Positions 32,471 through 43,407 of a stretch of DNA of 64,000 bases are shown here, piece after piece. Under the pieces are notes generated by a model that had not been told where the DNA came from, searched no databases, and saw only the letters and a program-made list of their open reading frames with translations. Origin of the DNA: Bacteroidota bacterium (GTDB lineage Bacteria; Bacteroidota; Ignavibacteria; UBA10030); contig JAOAFT010000008.1 in NCBI GenBank assembly GCA_026416125.1, positions 1 through 64,000 of the forward strand. The letters run 5' to 3'. Position numbers and translations under genes: made by a program. Numbering within the stretch: the first letter of the stretch is position 1; every line of letters starts with the position of its first letter.

Positions 32471-35470
32471 TTAGTGTGGTTTTTGAATTATTCCTTTCTT
32501 TGTTTGCCCATTGACGACAATGGTCAATGGATTATTAAATCGATACCACTTCACAAATCCTGAGTTTTGATATGGTTCTTGACTCAATAACCAAGACCAA
32601 TCGAAGAATCCTAGCTTCTTGAAATCATTCACCGTTAAGTAACATACTTGAAACGAAGTGACATTATGAAAAAAATGCGTTGCCTGTGAAGGCTCAACGT
32701 TCATATCACGAAAATTTGTTTCAACGATTGCCCTCGCTCCACAAATATCTTCCCAACGAACAGGAATACCTAACCAAGGATCAAGCGAACCAAGGCGTCC
32801 TACGGCAATCAATAAGTACGGACGATTTTCATCAAGAAGCATTGCATTGAAACGTGAAATTTCTTTGGCTATAACTTGAGTTTTTGATCGTTCGAAATGT
32901 TCATAATCTACTGCAATGATATCGTAAATACTCTGTATTTTTCCATGACCAAGAACCTCAGTTGTCTCGCAGAGTATACTCTCTTTACTCTGAATAGCAA
33001 TATTTAATTCTTCAAGTTCACGACGAATAACGAGTGGTCGTACTTGCAACAATGCAAACTCGAGAGTTGGAAGAGTACCCATTAATACATTCACTGCAAA
33101 TTCAATTTCTACAGGAGCTCCAATTCCCCATTCACCCATTTCGAGCAACAATTCCACAACTTCAGCTAATGGAACGTTTGATTGCTGTAGCAACGGAGCA
33201 AACGTTATAACACGGGTACCTGTTCGACTTGTACCGGAGTAAATAGCATCGTTTTCAGGTACGTATGTTGACGCTAAGAAGGAAAGGACTCCATCTGCTT
33301 CCGCATCAGAAAGCGAAAATTTTTTTACAAGAGGGCGATGCTTCAAATCGCTGGCATCGTTGGCTGGATCGTCAATAAGAGCAAAGAATTCCCGTTGTGA
33401 CGTTTCCATAGTTTCATTTGCTGAAATAAACTGCAAACTATCATTCGGATACTTTGGACATAACCGAACAGTGTTTCCACCTTCAACAACCCACTTCCCC
33501 AATCCTAGAGCAAGGGACATAATGCCATCTTCAGCTTTCTTCCCTGGTGCTGGATAAAAATTGTATGATTTTGCAACTCCTGAAATATCAGGGTAATACC
33601 TATTCCCATGCCAACGACCAACCAAACACTGAATAATTACCCCCATTTTCTCATCCGATGGTTTGTACGATGCAGCACGTACATAGTTCTTTGCTCGTTG
33701 GAAAAACGTCGAAGCATAGACGTGCTTTATCGCATTGAGAAGCTGTTTTAATCGTACATTAACATCGGGATGATTATTTGAGAGCATGTATGTCTCATAT
33801 ACACCAGCAAATGGGTAGTACTGCGAGTCTTCCAGCATACTTGATGATCGTACTGCAAGCGGCGTTTTGACTATCTCTAAGAAAGTACGTAAATCATCGA
33901 TTACCTCCGGCGGGAAGTAAGATGCTTGAGTAAACTGGCGAGTTATTTCAGCATCATCACTGCAATCAAGAGCAAAATCGTAAAGTACATTTCTAATGAG
34001 AAACTCGTCAAAGACATTGGTACCTAAGACTACTGCAGGTGGAACAAAAATTTTAACATTTTCATACCTACTGTGTACACTGTAATCTGTTATAAGCATG
34101 TTGACAAACCCTAAACCGCGTGCCTTGCCTCCCAACGATCCCAACCCAATCCGTGCAAAATTTGTAACCGTACCGAAGAGTTCTTTCGAAAATGTTGCAA
34201 CAACACCTCTTTGGCACAATTGCTGATAATGATGCAATGTGTTAATTAAATCGCGGCGAAGATCTTCAACTGTTGGAAAATCACTGACCTTTCGTGGACG
34301 AATCTGATCAGCAAGCCAGAACTCCGTTCTAGCTTTTAACCAGGCTGAAAAGTGATTTCGATCCGCGTGGTAACGAATGCTCTCCTCTGGAACAACCTTT
34401 AAGAGCTCTTCTAAGCTTTTCATATCCCTAGCTCGTGCTATTTCTGTTCCATCAGGAAGTTGAAACACGAAGTCTCCAAATCTGAACTGATTCTCCAAAA
34501 ACTTACGGAGATCTGACAAAAACTTTGGCGAAGTTTTTGCAATAAACGAAACATTGAGTTTCTCAATAAACCGTTTATTTTCAATAGCATTCGAGAGGAG
34601 TAAGATTGGTAAATCGAACCGTTCCTTTCTTACTTCGCGGGTCAATTGAATTCCTGCTTTGGGGTCAGGAGTCCCGTCTTTCGGGAAATCTATATCTGAA
34701 ATAATACCAAGTAAGTAATGTTTATACCGTTGGTAATATGCCCATGCTTCTTCGTAGGTTGTGCAGAGAAGAATTTTAGGACTTGCTCTCATTTGTAAAA
34801 ATTTATGACCAAGATCAATTCCCTCTGCCGCTAATCGTTGTGATTGGTTGATGAATTCGTTGTAGAGAATTGGGAGCAGATATGAGTAGTATTTAATATT
34901 ATCTTCAACAACAAGCAGGGATTGTACTCCAACTGCTTTTGTATCGTGTTCAACATTAAGTTTATCTTCGATCGTTTTAATGATTGCTAAAATAAGCCTG
35001 AAATCACCCTGCCAAATAAAGACATTCTCGAATACTGATGTATCGTGAGTACGAAGAAAATGTTGCAACTCTCTATTATCGTGCATAAGGAGTACGACAG
35101 GAATGTTTAATCCCGACTGTTGCACCATCCGCGCAAACTCGTCAGCATCCATGTCATCGATATGGAGCGTTGTTACAATCAGATCAAAGCGCCGTTCATG
35201 TTGTGCAATGTACAACGCTTCTTTTCCACTCGATACACAGATAAGCTCTGGCGTTTGTGTTACTGTAACACCTTCATACTCTGTACGTGTTAAATCATAC
35301 AAACGACCATCCTCTTCGAAGAGATATAAATCGTAAAGACTGGAAACAATCAGAACATTGGTTATGCGTATTCGCTTTGGATTTTGAAACCCGTAGAAAA
35401 GATTTCCGTAACCTTGTTCACGAGGTATGTGGATGAGTGGGGTTTGGAGAATTTTTTGTTGTTTGATCAC
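32471..35470 (-). CDS. REC-REC-PPDK_N fusion (PEP/pyruvate-binding domain protein)
   Basis: A 999-residue protein. Residues about 35-170 and 182-340 look like two receiver-like folds, the second with SLLVVEDN and an acidic site in ISDIDFP (about 257). From about 440 there is an ATP-grasp PPDK_N domain with GSLGGKARGLGFVNML and the ATP motif AVRSSSMLEDSQ. The phosphohistidine domain (GGxTSH type) and PEP-binding barrel of PEP synthase are missing; the C-terminal 170 residues are distinct. It starts with GTG behind AGGAG. It may be a phosphotransfer regulator rather than a metabolic PEP synthase. Confidence 0.8.
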   Translation of the reverse strand: MIKQQKILQTPLIHIPREQGYGNLFYGFQNPKRIRITNVLIVSSLYDLYLFEEDGRLYDLTRTEYEGVTVTQTPELICVSSGKEALYIAQHERRFDLIVTTLHIDDMDADEFARMVQQSGLNIPVVLLMHDNRELQHFLRTHDTSVFENVFIWQGDFRLILAIIKTIEDKLNVEHDTKAVGVQSLLVVEDNIKYYSYLLPILYNEFINQSQRLAAEGIDLGHKFLQMRASPKILLCTTYEEAWAYYQRYKHYLLGIISDIDFPKDGTPDPKAGIQLTREVRKERFDLPILLLSNAIENKRFIEKLNVSFIAKTSPKFLSDLRKFLENQFRFGDFVFQLPDGTEIARARDMKSLEELLKVVPEESIRYHADRNHFSAWLKARTEFWLADQIRPRKVSDFPTVEDLRRDLINTLHHYQQLCQRGVVATFSKELFGTVTNFARIGLGSLGGKARGLGFVNMLITDYSVHSRYENVKIFVPPAVVLGTNVFDEFLIRNVLYDFALDCSDDAEITRQFTQASYFPPEVIDDLRTFLEIVKTPLAVRSSSMLEDSQYYPFAGVYETYMLSNNHPDVNVRLKQLLNAIKHVYASTFFQRAKNYVRAASYKPSDEKMGVIIQCLVGRWHGNRYYPDISGVAKSYNFYPAPGKKAEDGIMSLALGLGKWVVEGGNTVRLCPKYPNDSLQFISANETMETSQREFFALIDDPANDASDLKHRPLVKKFSLSDAEADGVLSFLASTYVPENDAIYSGTSRTGTRVITFAPLLQQSNVPLAEVVELLLEMGEWGIGAPVEIEFAVNVLMGTLPTLEFALLQVRPLVIRRELEELNIAIQSKESILCETTEVLGHGKIQSIYDIIAVDYEHFERSKTQVIAKEISRFNAMLLDENRPYLLIAVGRLGSLDPWLGIPVRWEDICGARAIVETNFRDMNVEPSQATHFFHNVTSFQVCYLTVNDFKKLGFFDWSWLLSQEPYQNSGFVKWYRFNNPLTIVVNGQTKKGIIQKPH

Positions 35471-35553
35471 ACCATTTGGCTCCTAAAAATGGTGAAGGGT
35501 CGGTGAGTTACTCAACCGCCCTTCAACCATTCAATATACAAATGTGTGCTTTC

Positions 35554-36915
35554 TTAGACAACACCTTGATCCATCATTGCATCAGCTACTTTCAAAAACC
35601 CACCAATATTTGCACCATTCACGTAATTTCCAGGTGTACCGAAGCGTTCTGCAACTGTTACACAAGTTTGGTGTATGCTCTTCATAATATGCCGCAACCG
35701 AGTATCAACTTCTTCCCGTGTCCATGGAAGCCGCATACTGTTTTGAGCCATTTCTAAGCCCGATGTTGCAACACCTCCGGCATTTGCAGCTTTGCCTGGT
35801 GCATAGAGTATTTTTGCATCGAGAAACACTTTAACACCTTCAAGCGTCGTCGGCATATTTGCACCCTCTGCAACACAGTATACACCATTGCGAACGAGAT
35901 TCTGCGCATCAATTTCATTAATTTCATTCTGTGTTGCACATGGGAATGCACAATCAGCTTTGTGGTTCCACAATGGATTGTAATTTAATTTTGGATCAAC
36001 GGGTGTATAGATTGCACTCTTAAACTCTTGCGCATACTCAGCTATACGACCACGACGTACATTTTTCAATTCCATTACGAAAGCTAACTTCTTCGCATCA
36101 ATTCCCTCCTCGTCGTAAATGTACCCATTCGAATCTGAGAGAGTAACTACTTTTCCTCCAAGTTCGTTGATTTTCTCAACTGTGTACTGAGCAACATTTC
36201 CACTTCCTGATACAAGACATACTTTTCCTTCAAGTGTTTTTCCTCGTGTTGCCAACATTTCTGAAGCGAAGTAAACAAGACCATATCCTGTTGCTTCTGG
36301 TCTGATAAGTGAGCCACCCCAGTTCAATCCTTTGCCAGTGAGGACTCCTGTGAATTCATTACGGAGCTTTTTGTACTGACCAAACATGTATCCAATTTCA
36401 CGCGCACCAACACCGATATCACCAGCTGGGACATCGGTATCGGGACCAACGTGACGGTACAATTCGTTCATAAACGATTGGCAAAAGCGCATTATACTCA
36501 TGTCACTCTTTCCTTTAGGGTCAAAATCAGATCCCCCCTTTGCTCCACCCATCGGAAGTGTTGTTAAACTATTCTTGAACACTTGTTCGAATGCAAGGAA
36601 CTTGAGGATACTCAAATTGACAGATGGATGGAAACGCAAACCACCTTTATAGGGTCCGATCGCACTATTCATTTGTACACGGTAACCACGGTTAATATGA
36701 ATTTCTCCTTTATCATCAACCCATGGTACCCGGAACATAATAACACGTTCTGGTTCAATAATCCTCTCCAATATTTTCGCTGCCCGATACTCTGGATGTC
36801 GATCGAGCACTAAAGCAAGCGATTCCACTACTTCTTGAACAGCTTGAAGAAATTCAGGTTCATTAGGGTTCTTCGCCCTTACTTCAGCAATTAAATCCTT
36901 GACGTAGTCCGACAT
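35554..36915 (-). CDS. gdhA: NADP-type glutamate dehydrogenase GdhA
   Basis: A 453-residue hexameric enzyme of the assimilatory type. VNRGYRVQMNSAIGPYKGGL-like signatures are visible as INRGYRVQMNSAIGPYKGGL, followed by FEQVFKNSLTTLPMGGAKGG, DTDVPAGDIGVGAREIGYMF, and the Rossmann loop VSGSGNVAQYTVEKI. It makes glutamate from 2-oxoglutarate and ammonia. A perfect AAAGGAGG lies before the ATG. It is the first gene upstream of the REC-PPDK fusion on the same strand, 83 bases away. Confidence 0.95.
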   Translation of the reverse strand: MSDYVKDLIAEVRAKNPNEPEFLQAVQEVVESLALVLDRHPEYRAAKILERIIEPERVIMFRVPWVDDKGEIHINRGYRVQMNSAIGPYKGGLRFHPSVNLSILKFLAFEQVFKNSLTTLPMGGAKGGSDFDPKGKSDMSIMRFCQSFMNELYRHVGPDTDVPAGDIGVGAREIGYMFGQYKKLRNEFTGVLTGKGLNWGGSLIRPEATGYGLVYFASEMLATRGKTLEGKVCLVSGSGNVAQYTVEKINELGGKVVTLSDSNGYIYDEEGIDAKKLAFVMELKNVRRGRIAEYAQEFKSAIYTPVDPKLNYNPLWNHKADCAFPCATQNEINEIDAQNLVRNGVYCVAEGANMPTTLEGVKVFLDAKILYAPGKAANAGGVATSGLEMAQNSMRLPWTREEVDTRLRHIMKSIHQTCVTVAERFGTPGNYVNGANIGGFLKVADAMMDQGVV

Positions 36916-37061
36916 TGAAGTACCTCCTTTAACTTATAACTTAGTGTTTAACATTGTTGTTTACTGATAATACGGTTAGCAAGTTAGGTAAAACGTTGAA
37001 ACATCAGTAGTCTTAAAATTCTGATTTCAATGTAGGATTTTGCCTACACTGGTGGTACGAT

Positions 37062-37090
37062 TTGCATAGAACAATAAAATACTTTATCTT
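37062..37090 (+). promoter_or_regulatory. Sigma-70-type promoter of the met operon
   Basis: TTGCAT (37062-37067) and TATCTT (37085-37090) are separated by 17 bases and lie about 32 bases before the riboswitch. The -35 hexamer and spacing match those of the histidine operon promoter. The sequence around the -10 is an imperfect palindrome (ACTTTATCTTAAGGTAAAAT) resembling the histidine operator. Confidence 0.6.
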
Positions 37091-37121
37091 AAGGTAAAAT
37101 AATTAACAAAGCGAAATAAGC

Positions 37122-37238
37122 CTCTTATCAAGAAAGGCTGAGGGAACAGGCCCTGTGAAGCCTTAGCAACCGGTCCATAGCGAAATGGATGCTGGTGCTA
37201 CATCCTGCCCACGACACTCGTCGCGGGAAAGATAAGAG
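37122..37238 (+). promoter_or_regulatory. SAM-I (S-box) riboswitch
   Basis: The P1 stem is CTCTTATC (37122-37129) paired with GATAAGAG (37231-37238). The core shows AGAAAGGCTGAGGGA, the pairing GGCCC with GTGAAGCC, AGCAACC, then GGTGCTACATCCTGC and the closing GGGAAAGATAAGAG, all classical S-box elements. It precedes metY and metA. High SAM should stabilise P1 and allow the terminator just downstream to form, switching off the operon. Confidence 0.95.
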
Positions 37239-37247
37239 AGGATTTGT

Positions 37248-38623
<1,376 letters not shown>

Positions 38624-38664
38624 GACCATAACATGAACATGTACGATAGAAATGAGGATACTCT

Positions 38665-39567
38665 ATGAGTGTAGTACTGCCAAAACATCACCACGCTCGT
38701 CAGACACTCGAAAGTCGTGGTGTCCTTTGTATTTCAGATGAAGAAGCCCAACGTGCCGATATCCGCCCTCTCCGAATTGGTATACTGAACATCATGCCAA
38801 AGGGCGAAACGTATGAACCGTACTTACTTTACCCATTAAGTAGAACCATTATTCAAATTGAACCTGTTTGGATACGACTTCGTACACACCAATACAAATC
38901 CACAGACAAAGAACACCTCGAACGGAATTACTCGTACTTCGATGATGCTATAAAAAATGTACCGCTCGATGGTCTTCTTGTTACAGGGGCTCCAGTTGAG
39001 GAAATCGAATATGAACAAGTTACATACTGGAGCGAGCTTACTGATATTTTCACGTATGCAAGATCGAGCATTTATTCTACAGTTGGCATATGTTGGGGTG
39101 GACTCGCATTGGCCAAGATGCTTGGGATCGATAAAGTACTCTATCCATACAAAGTCTTTGGTGTTTTCGAAACACGAAACCTAAACCGAGCGCATCCAAT
39201 TACTGGGGATATGGACGACATTTTCTGGTGCCCACAAAGTCGACACTCTGGAATTCTTGATTCAGTTTTAGAAGAAGAAGCCCTAAAAGGAACAGTTCAT
39301 CTCCTTGCTCATGCAACCAAAGGTGGGTACGTAATTTTTGAAAGCTCAGATAGACGATTTCTCATGCACCTTGGTCACCCTGAATACGAAGCTCAACGAC
39401 TTGTCGAAGAGTACACACGAGACATGTCACTAGGACGAACTGATGTCCTTCCACCCGAGAATCTCGATATTGAAAAACCAATCAATCGATGGCGGAGTCA
39501 TGGGCTTGAATTTTTTGCACAATGGGTACGGTACATTTACGAACCTACAAGTATACCGAAAATATAG
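38665..39567 (+). CDS. metA: Homoserine O-acetyltransferase (MetA family)
   Basis: A 300-residue MetA-family acyltransferase with the catalytic Cys143 in GICWGGLALA and the HPEYEAQRL His/Glu region near 234. The acyl-donor position reads GAPVEEIEYE, with Glu112 aligned to the residue that in Bacillus MetA specifies acetyl-CoA (Gly gives succinyl-CoA). This predicts O-acetylhomoserine, the substrate of the adjacent MetY. GAGGA lies 6 bases before the ATG. Both genes share the SAM riboswitch. Confidence 0.93.
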   Translation: MSVVLPKHHHARQTLESRGVLCISDEEAQRADIRPLRIGILNIMPKGETYEPYLLYPLSRTIIQIEPVWIRLRTHQYKSTDKEHLERNYSYFDDAIKNVPLDGLLVTGAPVEEIEYEQVTYWSELTDIFTYARSSIYSTVGICWGGLALAKMLGIDKVLYPYKVFGVFETRNLNRAHPITGDMDDIFWCPQSRHSGILDSVLEEEALKGTVHLLAHATKGGYVIFESSDRRFLMHLGHPEYEAQRLVEEYTRDMSLGRTDVLPPENLDIEKPINRWRSHGLEFFAQWVRYIYEPTSIPKI

Positions 39568-39594
39568 AACATTCTTTTCAACAATTACCAACGA

Positions 39595-39632
39595 GGGACT
39601 GTAAAGGAAAGTATCAGCTCATTTACAGTCCC
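39595..39632. terminator. Bidirectional terminator hairpin
   Basis: GGGACTGTAAA (39595-39605) and TTTACAGTCCC (39622-39632) form an 11-base perfect stem with a 16-base loop, lying between the convergent metA and htrA genes. The U tail is short on either strand (TTATT on the plus strand), so efficiency is uncertain. Confidence 0.6.
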
Positions 39633-39656
39633 TTATTCAATGTCGTTGATAAGTTT

Positions 39657-41189
39657 TTATGGAATCTCAATAGCAACAAACCGTATTTTTTTATCGGACC
39701 CCTTGACTCTGAGCATAACAGCATCACCGGACTTCAGCCTCTTTAACTCATTACGAAATTCCTCAACAGAACCAACATTCTTATCGCCAATAGAGAGGAT
39801 AACATCACCCTTTACTAAACCACGTTCTTGTGCGTGACTAAACGGTTCAACACGTTCAACGTAAACTCCCTTCTCAACCTTATATTCCCTCTTTAACTTA
39901 CTGTCTAGGGTACGAATTGTAATACCAAGACTTTCAATCTGTGCACTTGATGACATTTCTTCTTTATCACGTTGGTCATCATTCGACGATGATCGGATTG
40001 ATTCTTCCTCACTACGAGCTTTAAGTGTCACTTTTACTTGTATTTCCTTTTTATCACGCCATACTTTTAACGTAACTACATCTCCTGGTGACTTACTTGC
40101 AACTAATGATTGTAAAGCATTTGGAGAATTTACTTCTCGTCCATCGATTGAGAGAATAACATCACCTGCTTGAAGTCCTGCTTCTTCGCCTGCACTCTTT
40201 TCATTGACTTCACGAATTTTTACCCCACGGGGTTTATCCATCCCTAATGCTTTTGCAGTTACAGCGTCAACTGGTTCTATCCTGATCCCGATATACCCAC
40301 GTCTTACAGTACCATGCTTTATAATGTCTGTAGCAACTTTCTTGGCCAAATTAATTGGTATTGCAAAACTATACCCCTGATACCGTGCATTTGTTGTCGC
40401 AATTGCAGTGTTAATTCCGATAACTTCACCTTTGATATTGACTAAAGGACCACCACTGTTCCCTGGATTCACCGCTGCATCAGTTTGAATAAAATTCTCA
40501 ATACCATAACCACTTTCATCGTTGATAATTCCGATTTGACGGCCTAAAGCACTGACAATTCCCTCGGTCATCGTCGATTTTAATCCGAGAGGTGCTCCAA
40601 TGGCAAACACGATGTGTCCTACTTCAACTTCATCAGAGTTTCCCAATGCTGCAGCAGGTAAATCTGACGCTTCGATTTTTATTACTGCTAAATCTGTATA
40701 CTTATCAGTACCAATGAGTTTTGCTTTAAATTCTCGTGTATCTGACAATTGTACTTTAATACCATTCTTCTTAGCACCTGCCACAACGTGATTGTTCGTA
40801 AGAATATATCCATTACTCGTAATGATCACTCCAGATCCTGCACCTTTTTCTGGTGCTCGTCGTGGCATATCAAATTTGAAATCTGGTCCGAAGAATCTGT
40901 AGAAAAATTGCGATATATCACTTTCCTCAGTTGAGCTTGGATCCATTTCAACCTCAACATATACTACAGACGGTGTAACAGTCACACCTACTTGATGGAA
41001 TGCTTCGTTAAGCGCGTAGAGTGTTTCGTTTGGTCTCACCGGAGCTTCTTTTGCTCCAAGTTTAACATCTTCACCAGCAAACGAAAATTCTATACCCTTG
41101 TAACTCGATACAAGAACAACACCAAATATGATACCGAGTGTTATAAGGAATATTGCAGCGAGAACTGACTTTGTTGATAGCGCATTCAT
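39657..41189 (-). CDS. htrA: Periplasmic Do/HtrA-type serine protease
   Basis: A 510-residue DegP/DegQ-family envelope protease. An N-terminal hydrophobic helix (residues 8-30) exports or anchors it. The trypsin-like domain has ILTNNHVVAG (His), YTDLAVIKIE (Asp) and VNPGNSGGPL (Ser). Two PDZ domains follow, one around 300-390 (GYIGIRIEPVDAV onward) and one around 425-505 (SKLKREYKVEKGVYVERV onward), separated by a charged linker (EEESIRSSSNDDQRDKEE). AAAGGAG precedes the ATG. It degrades or refolds misfolded envelope proteins. Confidence 0.95.
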   Translation of the reverse strand: MNALSTKSVLAAIFLITLGIIFGVVLVSSYKGIEFSFAGEDVKLGAKEAPVRPNETLYALNEAFHQVGVTVTPSVVYVEVEMDPSSTEESDISQFFYRFFGPDFKFDMPRRAPEKGAGSGVIITSNGYILTNNHVVAGAKKNGIKVQLSDTREFKAKLIGTDKYTDLAVIKIEASDLPAAALGNSDEVEVGHIVFAIGAPLGLKSTMTEGIVSALGRQIGIINDESGYGIENFIQTDAAVNPGNSGGPLVNIKGEVIGINTAIATTNARYQGYSFAIPINLAKKVATDIIKHGTVRRGYIGIRIEPVDAVTAKALGMDKPRGVKIREVNEKSAGEEAGLQAGDVILSIDGREVNSPNALQSLVASKSPGDVVTLKVWRDKKEIQVKVTLKARSEEESIRSSSNDDQRDKEEMSSSAQIESLGITIRTLDSKLKREYKVEKGVYVERVEPFSHAQERGLVKGDVILSIGDKNVGSVEEFRNELKRLKSGDAVMLRVKGSDKKIRFVAIEIP

Positions 41190-41214
41190 ACAATCTCCTT
41201 TCGTTCATTCATCC

Positions 41215-41991
41215 TCATTGTAGCAAAACTAGTGATTTCAAATATCTCAATTCACCAAAATGATACTGAAAGTATCTTCGTAACAGGTACTCTATCTCGT
41301 TCCCAAGTCCAGGATCAATAGTTACTTCTCTCAAAACACGAACATCAACCGACGATAGAGTACGCAAAACTAAACAGGCTTCTCTGGAAAGTAACAAGTT
41401 CATTGTATAGGACGTCTGATCAGTGCTCCTTGTTCCATTTACGTGTGCACAGTGCCAACAAAGCACTGTGCCATTGAGTACTTGAAATTCAACTCTGTGT
41501 TCTTCCCCAATGTCTTTTTCACATGCGGAGCATCGATCGAACGAAGGGGCGTACCCCATGTACTGTGCATACTTTAACTGAAATGCATAGAGGTATTTTA
41601 GCGGTGATGGGGAAGTATTGAGCTCAGTTGCCGTGTCAACAATAAGTTGAAAAAGTTGTTCATTCTTTTCTTCGTGGTTAGTGCACCGATAAAGAATTTC
41701 ACTAATTGCAAAACCGATTGATAAATGTGATAGAGATGAATGAATATTTTTCAAGTGGAAAAGAACCGAACCATTTGTTATGAGATGTAAATCCCTATTT
41801 TCTTTTTTATAGAGAACAACTTGTGAAATTGTAAGTGGTTCAAGAGCTCCACCAAAATTGTTTTTCAAGGTACGGATGCCTTTTGCGATTCCTTGAAGAA
41901 GTCCGAATTCACGTGTATACAGTGTAACAATTCTACTGGTATCGCGGTACTTTAGCGACTTCAGTACAAATGCATCTGTTGTTACAACCAT
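41215..41991 (-). CDS. recO: DNA repair protein RecO
   Basis: RecO anneals single strands and helps load RecA with RecR. The 258 residues begin TTDAFVLKSLKYRDTSRIVTLYTREFG, the typical OB-fold start, and carry a zinc knuckle CSACEKD...CWHC near residues 157-180. It is 25 bases downstream of htrA on the map and shares its direction with the pfkB-type kinase upstream. Confidence 0.93.
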   Translation of the reverse strand: MVVTTDAFVLKSLKYRDTSRIVTLYTREFGLLQGIAKGIRTLKNNFGGALEPLTISQVVLYKKENRDLHLITNGSVLFHLKNIHSSLSHLSIGFAISEILYRCTNHEEKNEQLFQLIVDTATELNTSPSPLKYLYAFQLKYAQYMGYAPSFDRCSACEKDIGEEHRVEFQVLNGTVLCWHCAHVNGTRSTDQTSYTMNLLLSREACLVLRTLSSVDVRVLREVTIDPGLGNEIEYLLRRYFQYHFGELRYLKSLVLLQ

Positions 41992-42007
41992 AGATACCGT
42001 TTACCCC

Positions 42008-42922
42008 CTATCGTTCATCAAATCTTGACAGTTCCATGAATGCAAGGAATCGATCGTGTATCTGGAGGTAGTTCAAATCGCGCATGTTTTCAATACTAAA
42101 CTTTTCAACACAGAAAGAAGCTAGAGTACTCCCATAGATAACAGCACGCTTGAGATTGTCTGGGGATAAATCTTCTGTACGAGCTAACCACCCTATGAAT
42201 CCACCAGCAAACGCATCCCCAGCACCTGTAGGATCGAAGATATTTTCAAGAGGATACGCTGGTGCTGTAAAAATAGTGTTCTCTGTCACGAGTGTAGCTC
42301 CATGTTCTCCTTTTTTAATGATGACAATACCCGGTCCCATTTTAATAATCTTCTTTGCTGCTTTAATGAGGTTAGGTTCTTTTGTGAGTAATCGGGCTTC
42401 AGAATCATTCACAATTAACACATCCATGTGCCTTAACGTCGAGACCAGTTCATTAGGTTTTGTATCAATCCAATAATTCATTGTATCACCAACAACCAAG
42501 CGAGGCTTTGTAACCTGCTTAAGGACATCGAGTTGAAGGATCGGATCAATATTACCGAGACATATATACGTCGAATTCTTGTACGATTCCGGCAGAGTAG
42601 GTTTGAAATATTCGAAAACGTTTAATTCTGTGAATAATGTATCACGTACATTCAGGTCATAGTGGTAGCGCCCTCCCCACCGAAAAGTCTTTCCATCATT
42701 CACAATTTGCAAACCATCTAAATCAATATTTCTCGATGCAAGAAACTCGATGTGTTCACGTGGGAAGTCTCCACCCACTACACCAACAAGTCGAACAGGT
42801 TGTGTAAAATAACTTGCTGCGACAGATATGTATACGGAGGATCCACCGAGTGCATCCTTCACACTCCCAAAAGGAGTTTCAACTGTATCCAATGCAACAG
42901 AACCTACAACTAAGAGATTCAT
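42008..42922 (-). CDS. PfkB-family carbohydrate kinase
   Basis: A 304-residue ribokinase-fold protein. MNLLVVGSVALDTVETPFG opens it, GGSSVYISVAASYF is the first signature and DPTGAGDAFAGGFIGWLA carries the catalytic Asp. I start at ATG 42922, 7 bases after GAGGGA; a GTG five codons upstream lies inside the nudix gene region. The substrate cannot be deduced; similar proteins act on fructose phosphates, ribose or nucleosides. Confidence 0.85.
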   Translation of the reverse strand: MNLLVVGSVALDTVETPFGSVKDALGGSSVYISVAASYFTQPVRLVGVVGGDFPREHIEFLASRNIDLDGLQIVNDGKTFRWGGRYHYDLNVRDTLFTELNVFEYFKPTLPESYKNSTYICLGNIDPILQLDVLKQVTKPRLVVGDTMNYWIDTKPNELVSTLRHMDVLIVNDSEARLLTKEPNLIKAAKKIIKMGPGIVIIKKGEHGATLVTENTIFTAPAYPLENIFDPTGAGDAFAGGFIGWLARTEDLSPDNLKRAVIYGSTLASFCVEKFSIENMRDLNYLQIHDRFLAFMELSRFDER

Positions 42923-42933
42923 ATTAACTTCCC

Positions 42934-43407
42934 TCACTTTGCATTTATTTGAGTTAGAGCACTGACGGGTTCATGTGTACCAATAAATGTGTTCACGATG
43001 TGTACTCCCCACCGTTGTGTTGGCCAAGCTAGGAGAGAAATAGTTTTCTTGAATGTTTCCCAACGGTATGTTTTGTGTTCAGGTGACAACATTGGTTCAG
43101 TACCATCATGTATTTCTATTGCAAAAATTGGAACTAATTGAACAGCATCTTTCTTTGCATCATAGAATGAATTGACAATAGGTACATTCCACAAACACTT
43201 AAATGTTTTATATCCGGTTTCTTCTCGCAGTTCTCGGAGTGCACATTCAAGTGCTGTTTCATTCTCTTGCAAAGTTCCAGTAACGACCTGCCATATTCCA
43301 GGGTAGAGTTCATCGTTATGCGATCGTTGGAGAAGAAGATATTCCCGCAGAGTATTTCTTACTCGAAAAACATATACCTCAACAAGTTCACTTGCAATAT
43401 TTGGCAC
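42934..43407 (-). CDS. NUDIX hydrolase
   Basis: A protein of about 157 residues with a full nudix box, GTLQENETALECALRELREETGY (G-x5-E-x7-REUxEExGU), spanning two lines of the fold. It hydrolyses a nucleoside diphosphate derivative; the dihydroneopterin-triphosphate or dATP pyrophosphatase (NudB-like) group is the closest guess, from WQVVTGTLQENE. I place the start at GTG 43407, 5 bases after GGGGG; another GTG four codons upstream is possible. It overlaps the upstream pseudouridine synthase by about 20 bases. Confidence 0.8.
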   Translation of the reverse strand: MPNIASELVEVYVFRVRNTLREYLLLQRSHNDELYPGIWQVVTGTLQENETALECALRELREETGYKTFKCLWNVPIVNSFYDAKKDAVQLVPIFAIEIHDGTEPMLSPEHKTYRWETFKKTISLLAWPTQRWGVHIVNTFIGTHEPVSALTQINAK

